Part shown: piece after piece, positions 1 through 6,120 of the stretch
Position numbering within the stretch: position 1 is the stretch's first letter
How the letters are laid out: every line of letters begins with the position of its first letter
Source of the DNA: Thermoplasmata archaeon
GTDB taxonomy: Archaea; Thermoplasmatota; Thermoplasmata; Thermoplasmatales; Thermoplasmataceae
Assembly: GCA_021827885.1 (NCBI GenBank)
Contig: JAKAUD010000096.1
Location: 1 to 9,895, forward strand
Reading direction: 5' to 3'
DNA: 9,895 bases
Notes under the pieces: generated by a model
The model's database searches: none
What the model was told of the DNA's origin: nothing
The model's input: the letters and a program-made list of their open reading frames with translations, nothing else
Program-made: the position numbers and the translations under genes

Positions 1-1
1 T

Positions 2-472
2 GTTGACCTCAATTCCTTTGGACCATTTACTGGATCCGTACCCATGGAATCGCTGATTTCAATGGGCATTAAAAGTTCACTTCTCAATCATTCTGAGCGC
101 AGAATTGAAAGAGAAGTCATTTTTGAAACAGTTAAAAAGGCAAAAAAACTGGATTTTGGCCTCGTGGTGTGTTGCGAGAGCCTCAGGGAAATTGAAGTAT
201 TCTCTTCAAATGGGGCCAATGTTATTGCATATGAACCCCCGGAACTCATTGGCGGAGACATTTCTGTGTCAACCTCAAAACCGGATATCATAATGGAAGG
301 CGTAAAGATATGCCGGCGGAACGGTGCTACCCTTTTTGTTGGGGCTGGAGTGAAAACAAGGGAAGATGTGGAAAAATCACTTGAGCAGGGGGCTGAAGGG
401 ATCCTCATATCTTCCGGGATTACAAAGGCAAAGGATCCTTTGACCGCGTTAAATTCATTAACATTATCATGA
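2..472 (+). CDS. tpiA: Triosephosphate isomerase, archaeal type (5' end outside window)
   Basis: This enzyme interconverts glyceraldehyde 3-phosphate and dihydroxyacetone phosphate in the cytoplasm, in glycolysis and gluconeogenesis. The reading frame is open from base 2, so the gene begins before the window; the first ATG inside (base 44) is internal, because the residues before it (FGPFTGSVPMESL) already match the family. Visible signatures are the NHSERR loop with the catalytic His (codon 89-91), the AYEPPELIGG active-site loop with the catalytic Glu (codon 233-235), and the phosphate-binding GAGVKT and ILISSGITKAKDP segments near the C-terminus. About 156 residues are present; archaeal enzymes have about 220-230, so roughly the first 65-70, with the catalytic Lys, are missing. 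The short loops are typical of the archaeal subfamily. The TGA stop lies 10 bp before the next gene, so the two are probably cotranscribed. Confidence 0.93.
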   Translation, partial: VDLNSFGPFTGSVPMESLISMGIKSSLLNHSERRIEREVIFETVKKAKKLDFGLVVCCESLREIEVFSSNGANVIAYEPPELIGGDISVSTSKPDIIMEGVKICRRNGATLFVGAGVKTREDVEKSLEQGAEGILISSGITKAKDPLTALNSLTLS

Positions 473-482
473 TAAAGGCGAA

Positions 483-1157
483 GTGGTAAAGGGAAAGGAA
501 GTAAAGGAACCTATATTTGTGGAGCCCGAATTCAATGAGAAGGAGTTCCTCATTGATGAGCGGAACAGGGCAAAATCCACATTGATGGTAGTTGCAATGG
601 CAGCGGTTCTTGGACTCGCTTCCGGTTACATGGAAATTGTTGGTTACTGGTATCTTGCAACTGTTCTGTTTATCTTTGCTTTATTGTTCTTTTTCAAGTT
701 GCTTCAAGCGTTGAGAATACACATTCCGAAGAGGACGGGACAGAAATTCTTCCTGTTCGCAACATTTCTTCTGACATGGGTGGTTTTCTGGATAATAGCC
801 CTGAATCCACCCCTCAATGTAATTAGCACCCCTAATGTATCACTTCAGCAGCAGAATGGAAATACTTGGAATTCCATGGCATCAAGCAATGGCGCGTATA
901 TCTTGACAATAGTATCAAGCGCACACTCATACAGCATAAGGGCTGCGTTCAGTTATGAATATGCGATATCAGCATCAAATGTTTCCCTTAAAATCAACTC
1001 CGGATCTTACACTTTACTGAAATCGAATTATAACAATGGATACCTGTATTTCAACGTGACCCAGCAATCGTTTGGAACAACAGATTATCTTCAGATATAT
1101 ATGACAACGCATGGAAAGGTATATTCTTCCACGCAGGAAATATTCTTCAATAACTGA
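483..1157 (+). CDS. Three-helix membrane protein with C-terminal extracytoplasmic domain, function unknown
   Basis: I do not recognise a named family. The 224-residue protein has a charged N-terminal tail (about 1-31), a hydrophobic hairpin (about 33-52 and 55-76), a basic loop (HIPKRTGQK), a third membrane segment (about 89-108), and then about 115 residues rich in Ser, Asn, Thr and Tyr with alternating polar and hydrophobic residues, which suggests a beta-sandwich outside the membrane. The positive loop between helices 2 and 3 fits an N-out/C-out or N-in/C-out layout only if one hydrophobic segment is re-entrant, so topology is uncertain. The start is GTG at 483; an in-frame stop at 459-461 rules out a longer protein and there is no ATG nearby. 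No clear Shine-Dalgarno is present, and the 10-bp gap from tpiA points to translation from a shared message. Confidence 0.8.
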   Translation: MVKGKEVKEPIFVEPEFNEKEFLIDERNRAKSTLMVVAMAAVLGLASGYMEIVGYWYLATVLFIFALLFFFKLLQALRIHIPKRTGQKFFLFATFLLTWVVFWIIALNPPLNVISTPNVSLQQQNGNTWNSMASSNGAYILTIVSSAHSYSIRAAFSYEYAISASNVSLKINSGSYTLLKSNYNNGYLYFNVTQQSFGTTDYLQIYMTTHGKVYSSTQEIFFNN

Positions 1158-1162
1158 TGGAC

Positions 1163-1174
1163 AAAAATAAATAT
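1163..1174 (+). promoter_or_regulatory. TATA box for tRNA-Gly
   Basis: The run AAAAATAAATAT is centred about 28 bp before the first base of the mature tRNA (1197). This is the normal spacing for an archaeal TATA box when transcription begins at or just before the tRNA. It follows the stop of the membrane protein gene by a few bases, so the tRNA is probably its own transcription unit. Confidence 0.6.
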
Positions 1175-1196
1175 GCCAACGCAATGAAGGTTTCCA

Positions 1197-1270
1197 GCAG
1201 GTGTAGTGTAGTCTGGTCTAGCACGAGAGCCCTCCAAGCTTTCAACCCGGGTCCAAATCCCGGCACCTGC
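1197..1270 (+). tRNA. tRNA-Gly (anticodon UCC)
   Basis: A full cloverleaf can be folded by hand. The acceptor stem GCAGGTG/CACCTGC (1197-1203/1264-1270) pairs perfectly; the D stem is GTGT/GCAC (1206-1209/1221-1224, one G-U); the anticodon stem is AGAGC/GCTTT (1226-1230/1238-1242); the T stem is CCGGG/CCCGG (1247-1251/1259-1263). The seven-base anticodon loop CCTCCAA places UCC at 1233-1235, which reads GGA glycine codons. The discriminator is A (1271) and CCA is not encoded, as is usual in archaea. There is no intron. Two normally invariant U positions are C here: position 33 (base 1232) and position 55 of the T loop (base 1253, loop TCCAAAT). The stems are intact, so I call it functional, with that caveat. 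Confidence 0.9.
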
Positions 1271-1488
1271 ATCAAGTTATATTTTGCTGCCAGAACGAAG
1301 AAATGCTATTCTGATGCTTTTCTTCTATTTCCATAGAATCTGTGTGAGGAACTGCTATTCATAGTTCCGCAAAGGGTACCGTCAGTACTTTTTCATGTAG
1401 GTAATTCATTGCACAAGAATATTCATATTGTAAAAGCCTCCGTGCGTGAGTTTTGGTTAAGAGATTGTTCGCTGCAATAATCTGATAC
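1271..1488. other. Intergenic stretch downstream of the tRNA, no gene seen
   Basis: No convincing reading frame, repeat or RNA is visible. The bases directly after the tRNA (TTATATTTTGC, about 1277-1287) are T-rich and could end the tRNA transcript. The sequence has many stops in all frames and does not resemble any transposase remnant that I can recognise. Confidence 0.5.
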
Positions 1489-1669
1489 CTATGGCGGCAA
1501 AAGGTCGTTAGGTCACTTCAGCAACATTCTTGCTCTGCTGCGTGATATTCAGAGAGTTTTCTGTACACCAGAATTGGTTGTACAAATCGATTAGTTGGAA
1601 ACTATGTGTTTAGTGTGGCCAACAAATAACAGTATATAAAAAAGGTCTATCAGTCTATTGCCGCCATAG
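1489..1669. repeat. Inverted-repeat-bounded segment, MITE-like
   Basis: CTATGGCGGCAA at 1489-1500 is an exact reverse complement of TTGCCGCCATAG at 1658-1669. Read as TA + TGGCGGCAA ... TTGCCGCCA + TA, the arms would bound a 175-bp non-coding unit (1492-1666) flanked by TA dinucleotides (1490-1491 and 1667-1668), the layout of a miniature element moved by an IS630/Tc1-type transposase. The similarity fades inward from the 12-bp core. Inside are a hairpin (TGTACACCA with TGG-T-TGTACA, 1562-1584) and a TATA-like run near the right arm. The ends do not match those of the complete IS630 element at 7300-8472, so a different transposase would be needed. It may instead be a chance or RNA-structural repeat. 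Confidence 0.4.
1633..1643 (+). promoter_or_regulatory. Candidate TATA box in front of hairpin-rich stretch
   Basis: TATATAAAAAA is a strong match to an archaeal TATA box. With the usual 23-27 bp spacing, transcription would begin near 1660-1664, just before a run of four hairpins and without any protein gene on that strand. It sits inside the right end of the inverted-repeat segment. Confidence 0.4.
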
Positions 1670-1800
1670 CAAATATGAATTTTTATTCGGATTGACTGCC
1701 GAAATCCTCTATCATAAGAGACCGGATAACTGGTCAAGGCTATCTGCACATAGCTGCCATAGAATAAGGAGAGAAAGTGTGTAAGCTCAACCAGACCAGA
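1662..1800 (+). ncRNA. Candidate structured small RNA
   Basis: No family is recognised. Four short stem-loops follow one another with little space: TTCGG/CCGAA (1686-1690/1699-1703), CTCT/AGAG (1707-1710/1717-1720), GACCGG/CTGGTC with an ATAA loop and one G-U pair (1720-1725/1730-1735), and GCTAT/ATAGC (1739-1743/1750-1754). A TATA box lies at the right distance upstream and no reading frame covers the region. I looked for C and D boxes and for RNase P or SRP RNA signatures and saw none. The 3' end is a guess; the opposite-strand repair gene ends at 1818. Short stems are easily found by chance, so confidence is low. Confidence 0.3.
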
Positions 1801-1817
1801 AAAATTTGGAGAAATAA

Positions 1818-3257
1818 TCAGGTTTCCTTAAGCTTTCTTTGAATTTCCATAATTTCTTTGAAAACTTCCGGTATTTCACTAACCAACTCGTCTGTGCCGA
1901 ACCAGATATTGTGCCGATTCATGCATCTTTCACCCGCCCGTTTATTAATGAATGATGCAAATGAGGCTGCCCTCATTAAAGGCATCTTCTTGCTGATAAG
2001 ACCCCCAAGGATACCTGTAAGTAGATCCCCAGTGCCACCCATTGTTAACCTCGGAGTTCCTCCATGTCCTGTTATGGTGGTTAAGCCGTCGGTTATGATG
2101 TCGGAATGCCCTTTTAGGAATATTGTTATGCCAAGTTTTTTTGCTGTAATCTCTGCATTTTCTACTGTGGGATCAAGCCCCGTGAGCCTAGTGAATTCGC
2201 CCTTGTGAGGCGTAATGATTATTTCCTTGCCCATAGAGTTTTTTTCATTATTCTTCAAAATCATTATTGCTGAAGCGTCCAATATTAGAGGAACATTGGC
2301 TGCTTCAATTATCTTCTCCATTGTTGACCTCTCATATTCACTCTCACCCATCCCTGGACCTATGATGATGCAATCAGCCTTCAGAAGATCCTCAATGAAA
2401 TACTCACTTTCCTCACAATCGACAAGCATTGTGGAATGAATTTGTGAACCGATTATGTCGTAGTTTCTATGATTTATAAAGATCTTGACGAGATCAGGAG
2501 AGGTGGATTGTGCACCCATTGCGGCCATTATTGCTGAACCGTGAAATTTCCAACCGCTCATAATTGATAGCCTACCATTCATCCCCTTGTGTGACTTCTC
2601 ATCCGGAAATGGATAAAATACAATATCTCCTGGACCTGTTTTATTAACCGATGTTTCATCAATGCCTATATTTTCTATGGTAATTTTTCCACTATTATCC
2701 TCATCCATATTTTCCTTTACGCACGTAAATGTAACCGTTTTATCTGGCCTTATAGACATCTGGGAACCCAAACCAGAGGGGGTATCCACTGATAGAATAG
2801 GCTTGCCTGAATTGTTGAGTTTCTGAATAACTGCTCTATAAGGTTCCCCGATTTCCCCATGAAAACCCGTGCCGAATATTGCATCAATGATGAGATCAAA
2901 TGATTGTAGTCTTGCTTCTATCGATTCTGGGTACAAAATTTCTCCCCGCCAATTTGTAAGTAGATTGAGCAAATTTCTTGGTTTGATCTGCTCAATTTTT
3001 TTAAAAAGGAGTAATGCCACATCGTTGTCTTTGCTCAAAATGTTTCCAGCAATTATCCCGTCCGCTCCATTGTTTCCAATACCACAGGCAACAAGAATCT
3101 TTTTTCCATTACCGTAGAATCCCTTAACGGAATTTGCAATTGCATTCCCAGCATTTGTCATTAAAGCTGAAATATCCCCATGGCGATAATAATAATTGAT
3201 ATCCAGCCTTGTTGAATCCTTCGTACTCATTAACATATGTGGACATGCAGTCTCCAA
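1818..3257 (-). CDS. nnr: Bifunctional NAD(P)HX epimerase / NAD(P)HX dehydratase
   Basis: This fusion protein repairs hydrated, damaged NADH and NADPH. The N-terminal YjeF_N half (to about residue 215) interconverts R- and S-NAD(P)HX; the C-terminal ribokinase-like half dehydrates S-NAD(P)HX, with ADP in most prokaryotes. Numbering from base 3257, visible motifs are GIGNNGADG (59-67), DAIFGTGFHG with the likely catalytic Asp 125 region, and VDTPSGLG (157-164); then HKGMNGRL (223-230), IIGPGMG (298-304), LILDASA (324-330, where DAD is commoner), TPHKGEF (349-355) and the catalytic GGTGDLLTGI (407-416, Asp 411). The frame can be extended to a TTG at 3257, but the family N-terminus aligns best from ATG 3236 or ATG 3230, giving 472 or 470 residues; the TTG would also lie within the probable TATA box. 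No neighbour suggests an operon. Confidence 0.92.
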   Translation of the reverse strand: METACPHMLMSTKDSTRLDINYYYRHGDISALMTNAGNAIANSVKGFYGNGKKILVACGIGNNGADGIIAGNILSKDNDVALLLFKKIEQIKPRNLLNLLTNWRGEILYPESIEARLQSFDLIIDAIFGTGFHGEIGEPYRAVIQKLNNSGKPILSVDTPSGLGSQMSIRPDKTVTFTCVKENMDEDNSGKITIENIGIDETSVNKTGPGDIVFYPFPDEKSHKGMNGRLSIMSGWKFHGSAIMAAMGAQSTSPDLVKIFINHRNYDIIGSQIHSTMLVDCEESEYFIEDLLKADCIIIGPGMGESEYERSTMEKIIEAANVPLILDASAIMILKNNEKNSMGKEIIITPHKGEFTRLTGLDPTVENAEITAKKLGITIFLKGHSDIITDGLTTITGHGGTPRLTMGGTGDLLTGILGGLISKKMPLMRAASFASFINKRAGERCMNRHNIWFGTDELVSEIPEVFKEIMEIQRKLKET

Positions 3258-3264
3258 ATAAGAA
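3254..3264 (-). promoter_or_regulatory. Probable TATA box of the NAD(P)HX repair gene
   Basis: On the minus strand this reads TTCTTATTTGG, about 23 bp before the ATG at 3236 and 29 bp before the ATG at 3230. That spacing would make the message leaderless or nearly so, and argues against the upstream TTG as the true start. Confidence 0.4.
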
Positions 3265-3408
3265 TATTCTTTGATTGAAATTTTCTTAGATTTGATTAAA
3301 GACTTCGTTGAGGTTTTCCAAAAGAATTCCGCAAATGCAAGGCAAGAATTTCAATGAGATCCAATATTAACCTAAATCAATGTTCTTATTTTGAGGTTGA
3401 TAACCGTG

Positions 3409-3429
3409 TCTTACACCATCACTGTAAGA
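3409..3429. repeat. Inverted repeat, 7-bp stem
   Basis: TCTTACA (3409-3415) and TGTAAGA (3423-3429) are perfect reverse complements around a seven-base loop. It is the outermost of three hairpins between the two minus-strand genes. It has no T-run of its own, so a role is not evident. Confidence 0.4.
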
Positions 3430-3459
3430 AATGAGTTGAGATGCTATCACTTTTCTAAA

Positions 3460-3484
3460 GTCTTTTTACCATTGGGAAAAAGAC
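3460..3484. terminator. AT-rich stem-loop, possible second terminator
   Basis: GTCTTTTT (3460-3467) pairs perfectly with AAAAAGAC (3477-3484), and two C-G pairs can be added inside after an A-G mismatch. The stem places a run of five T on either strand, so it could help stop transcription in both directions just past the 3' end of the minus-strand membrane protein remnant. Confidence 0.4.
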
Positions 3485-3486
3485 AT

Positions 3487-3514
3487 TCCCTATGTATCGG
3501 CAAAGACATAGGGA
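3487..3514 (-). terminator. Stem-loop terminator overlapping the stop codon of the minus-strand remnant
   Basis: TCCCTATGT (3487-3495) and ACATAGGGA (3506-3514) form a perfect nine-base-pair stem with a ten-base loop. On the minus strand the stem includes the TAG stop of the 3490-4066 gene and is followed within a few bases by CTTTTTCC. This is the best terminator candidate in the window. Confidence 0.5.
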
Positions 3515-4066
3515 GATTGTATATTAAAACTATAAGATTGGCCACTTATAATCATGCTTTCCTGTTGTGCAGATTCATATAAATTTACATTCATACCACT
3601 ATTTTGAAAAGGCAGTGCAATATTTGAAAACGACATACTATTAACTGATATTTCCGAGTCTGAAATGTACATTGGAGTTCCTTGCGACTGCAACCAAGAT
3701 GCTTTCAGACCTTGTCCCAACGACGCAAGGCCAGTCTCTATCCCACCTACGGTGAAAGTTATTGCAATAAGAGATGGAACAACACCATCTTCTGGAGCGG
3801 CTACTAAGGCCGCAACAGTTCCTAAAATGCCTAGTGCAAGAGAAACTCCCCCCAAAACCATTGCTTGCTGATTCAAATTATTAACTTTCTGCTGGGCCAT
3901 GGTTTGGTATCCCTTTGCATAGAACGCAAATGATGATGTTAGATTATCTGAACCTGCGTTAACAGTAAATGATTTGTCTGAAACCAGACCCGCATTGAAA
4001 AATGCATTCCAATCTAAGTTGACGAATTCTGTGGCATATTGCGAAGGTACGTTAAATAAATTCACA
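3490..4066 (-). pseudogene. C-terminal remnant of a membrane or surface protein, truncated by an insertion
   Basis: I do not recognise the family. About 190 C-terminal residues remain. They hold a Ser/Asn/Gln-rich stretch, then two hydrophobic segments (QAMVLGG to ALVAA, and VVPSLIAITFTVGG to LASL) separated by a short acidic APEDG turn, and a polar Ser/Asn-rich tail ending YVFADT, consistent with a two-helix anchored cell-surface protein. The frame can be read on to a TTG at 4116, but the extra residues (MIFAPQQGPCHQM) are antisense to the transposase fragment, so the real N-terminus has been lost at about 4066-4072. I searched the far side of the transposase (5239-5386, minus strand) for the missing 5' part and found none, so the insertion was accompanied by a deletion or rearrangement. 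Confidence 0.6.
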
Positions 4067-5238
4067 ACAGTGTGCAACATTTGGTGGCATGGGCCTTGCT
4101 GCGGGGCGAAAATCAAGTATCAATGAAGGATGAGATCGAGACATCCATAGTGAATATCCTGAAGCCTGATCTGAAGAGGGTCTATTATGATCTCACATCA
4201 ACATATTTCGAGGGAAAGGAGAAGAATGACCTTGTATTGTTTGGATATTCACGTGACAAGAAGAGGGGAAAGAAACAGGTCAACATCGGCCTGATGATGG
4301 TCGATGGAATACCCATACACCACACGGTATTTCCCGGGAATACCGTCGATCCAAAAACACTTGAACCCATGAACAACGATCTCAGGGAGAAGTTTCATGT
4401 GAAAAGAATCATATTCTTTGGTGACCGTGCCTTTGGAAGAAGGCCATCACTCAGGTATCTTGACAAGAATGAATATGTGACAGCTGTATACAGGTGGGAT
4501 CAACCCTTCAAGGATATTCTGATGGAATCTTCCTTCACAAATGAATATTACCTGGAGGATATTGGAATATATGCCAAAGAAGTGAAGGTGAAATGGAATA
4601 CAAAAGGTATGGGGAAGAGGGAGATCAAGCGAACGAAAAACAGGAGGGCAATAGCAATATACAACATGGAAAGGGAAAAGGAGGATATTGCCGATGTGGA
4701 GGAGAAGGTATCCATTGTGAAGGAGATCATGAAATCCGGGAAGAAGGGAAAGGATCTCATCAAGGCGCTTGGAAGCCTCAAGTCATATACGAAATCATCA
4801 GGAACTGAATTGAATACCAAGAGAATTGAGGAGAAGAAGAAACTCGCAGGACGTTTCATGATTGTCACGGATACCGATCTTCCAATTGCAGATATTGTTA
4901 AGGGATACAAGGATCTGTGGAAGATCGAAAGATCATTCCGGACAATCAAGTCACTTATAGATATCAGGCCGGTAAACCACAGGAAGGAAGAGAGGATTGA
5001 AGCTCATGTTTTTGTCTGTGTTCTTTCCTTGCTCATTGCAAGACTGTTCGAGAAATCCATGAATGATGAGATGACAGTATCCGTGATATCTGATATGTTA
5101 TCTGAACTGAAAGCAATACCTGTCAAAACAGCAGACGGCATAATAACCCTCAGGTCGGAATCAGAAAACGCCAGGAATATACTTGATAAGATGAAGATAC
5201 CATACCCCGGAAAAATACTAAGTTCCATACCAACTTAA
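4066..5238 (+). pseudogene. IS1634/IS4-type DDE transposase, 5'-truncated
   Basis: The protein belongs to the IS1634-like branch of DDE transposases, which cut and rejoin insertion-sequence ends. From the GTG at 4072 there are 388 residues. The three catalytic acids are visible: Asp 40 in YYDLTSTYFEG, Asp 118 in FFGDRAFGRR, and Glu 286 in the Y-(2)-x-(3)-E-(6)-K signature (YKDLWKIERSFRTIK). The GIPIHHTVFPGNTVDPKT strand is also typical. Family members are usually 480-560 residues, so about 100-150 N-terminal residues are gone; the stop at 4057-4059 and the abrupt start in a minus-strand gene show the break. HLVAWALLRGENQVS may be left from an earlier part of the protein joined by internal deletion to MKDEIETSI. 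The catalytic core has no stop or frameshift, so the decay is recent. I could not define terminal inverted repeats. Confidence 0.82.
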
Positions 5239-5244
5239 TTTTTT
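5239..5244 (+). terminator. T-run directly after the transposase stop
   Basis: Six consecutive T follow the TAA stop of the transposase directly, in a very AT-rich context (TTAATTTTTTAATAATTAA). Oligo-T tracts alone terminate archaeal RNA polymerase well. Confidence 0.4.
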
Positions 5245-5342
5245 AATAATTAACATTTCAATCCGTGTTAAAGCACTTCTGCATGAGATTGCCATTCGAT
5301 CTTTTCCCGAAAGTCAAGTAAAGCACACTAACACTTTCAGAG

Positions 5343-5351
5343 AATAAATAA
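5343..5351 (+). promoter_or_regulatory. TATA box of the toxin-antitoxin operon
   Basis: AATAAATAA lies about 40 bp before the TTG start of the antitoxin, so transcription would begin near 5371 with a leader of about 16 bases. I saw no clear operator palindrome around it, although antitoxins of this type usually repress their own promoter. Confidence 0.4.
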
Positions 5352-5386
5352 TCCGTGACACCGTTAATTAGCATCTCCAGAAAGAA

Positions 5387-5683
5387 TTGTTCGTTCGAGT
5401 TGTATCGAAACTCAAGTTTGAAACGGAATTCACTAAAACGAGTTCAAAGGGACAAATAGTGATCCCTTCAAACATACGAAAGAAGCTTAATATTGGCGAG
5501 GGGAGCCTGCTCGCGGTCACCGCACAAGATGACTTGATTATTTTGAAAAAAGTGAGTTCTAATATATCTTCCAAAGATATGATGACGCTCAAACTTATTG
5601 AGGAAGCATGGAAGGACATCGATAAAGGAAAATATAAAGTCCATTCAAAAGACGACTTCTTCAAAGAGTTCAGAGAATGGTAA
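5387..5683 (+). CDS. AbrB/SpoVT-fold antitoxin
   Basis: This is a small DNA-binding antitoxin that would bind the toxin encoded next to it and repress the operon. The AbrB swapped-hairpin domain occupies about residues 15-56: FTKTSSKGQIVIPSNIRKKL, then NIGEGSLLAVTAQDDLIILKKV. The rest (about 60-98) is helical and acidic/basic, ending FFKEFREW, the usual toxin-neutralising tail. The start is unusual: an in-frame TAG at 5369-5371 and the lack of any ATG or GTG before the domain leave TTG 5387 as the only normal start codon, preceded by a weak AGAAAG. Its stop overlaps the toxin start by seven bases (ATGGTAA), which implies coupled translation. Length (98) is normal for the family. Confidence 0.82.
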   Translation: MFVRVVSKLKFETEFTKTSSKGQIVIPSNIRKKLNIGEGSLLAVTAQDDLIILKKVSSNISSKDMMTLKLIEEAWKDIDKGKYKVHSKDDFFKEFREW

Positions 5684-5937
5684 AACGTATAGACGAAATC
5701 ATCTACACGTCTAAATTTGAACACGAAGTGAAGAAGATAAAGGATAAAAGTGTGAAAGATAGGTTAGAGAAAAGCATAAGGAAAATTGTAGAGAACCCAG
5801 AAATTGGTAAGTCTCTCGGTTACGTGCTGAAAGGAGAAAGAACCGTTAGAATACCACTGTTTAGGCTTATTTATGCAATAAATGGAAACACGCTAATTCT
5901 TTTGCGGTTTGAGAACAGGAGCGGTGTCTATGGTTAA
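5677..5937 (+). CDS. RelE/ParE-superfamily toxin
   Basis: The 86-residue protein has the compact alpha/beta RelE/ParE layout: beta strand IDEIIYTSKFEHEV, helical hairpin KSVKDRLEKSIRKIVENPEIGK, then the strand series GYVLKGERTVRIPLFRLIYAI and NTLILLRFENRSGVYG. Arg 58, Arg 63 and the C-terminal Arg 81 and Tyr 85 correspond to the basic and aromatic residues that RelE proteins use to cut ribosome-bound mRNA; ParE-like gyrase poisons share the fold, so the target cannot be told from sequence. ATG 5677 overlaps the end of the antitoxin gene, which supports a toxin-antitoxin pair. Both genes are intact. Such modules are common beside insertion sequences, as here, and may stabilise the region. Confidence 0.82.
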   Translation: MVKRIDEIIYTSKFEHEVKKIKDKSVKDRLEKSIRKIVENPEIGKSLGYVLKGERTVRIPLFRLIYAINGNTLILLRFENRSGVYG

Positions 5938-6120
5938 CGGGAATCTAGAAGAGTATGAATGTTAAGGTATTTTCTGGTTTTGAAATTGAATTTAAGAGTT
6001 GCAAACCAACTTTGATCACTGGTCGCCCTTGAAGTTTGTGCATAAATGTGAAGAGAAGTAATTGGCGCAACTTAGATTGGGCATTTTTGCAGTCATATGA
6101 AGAAGTGGATGGGGATGACA

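Noticed and set aside
1662..1800. C/D-box or H/ACA guide RNA, RNase P RNA or SRP RNA
   Set aside because: No RUGAUGA and CUGA boxes, kink-turn, ACA tail or known conserved core of these RNAs was found.
3391..3582. A 63-residue plus-strand frame
   Set aside because: It crosses three hairpins and the 3' end of the minus-strand membrane protein remnant and has no recognisable features.
5269..5326. Direct repeat TAAAGCAC at 5269-5276 and 5319-5326 as an IS target duplication or iteron
   Set aside because: Only two eight-base copies, in AT-rich sequence, and neither lies at a definable element end.
5239..5386. Missing 5' part of the truncated surface-protein gene on the far side of the IS1634 fragment
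   Set aside because: The minus-strand translation (a 36-codon open stretch) does not resemble the remnant and ends in a stop without reaching the transposase.
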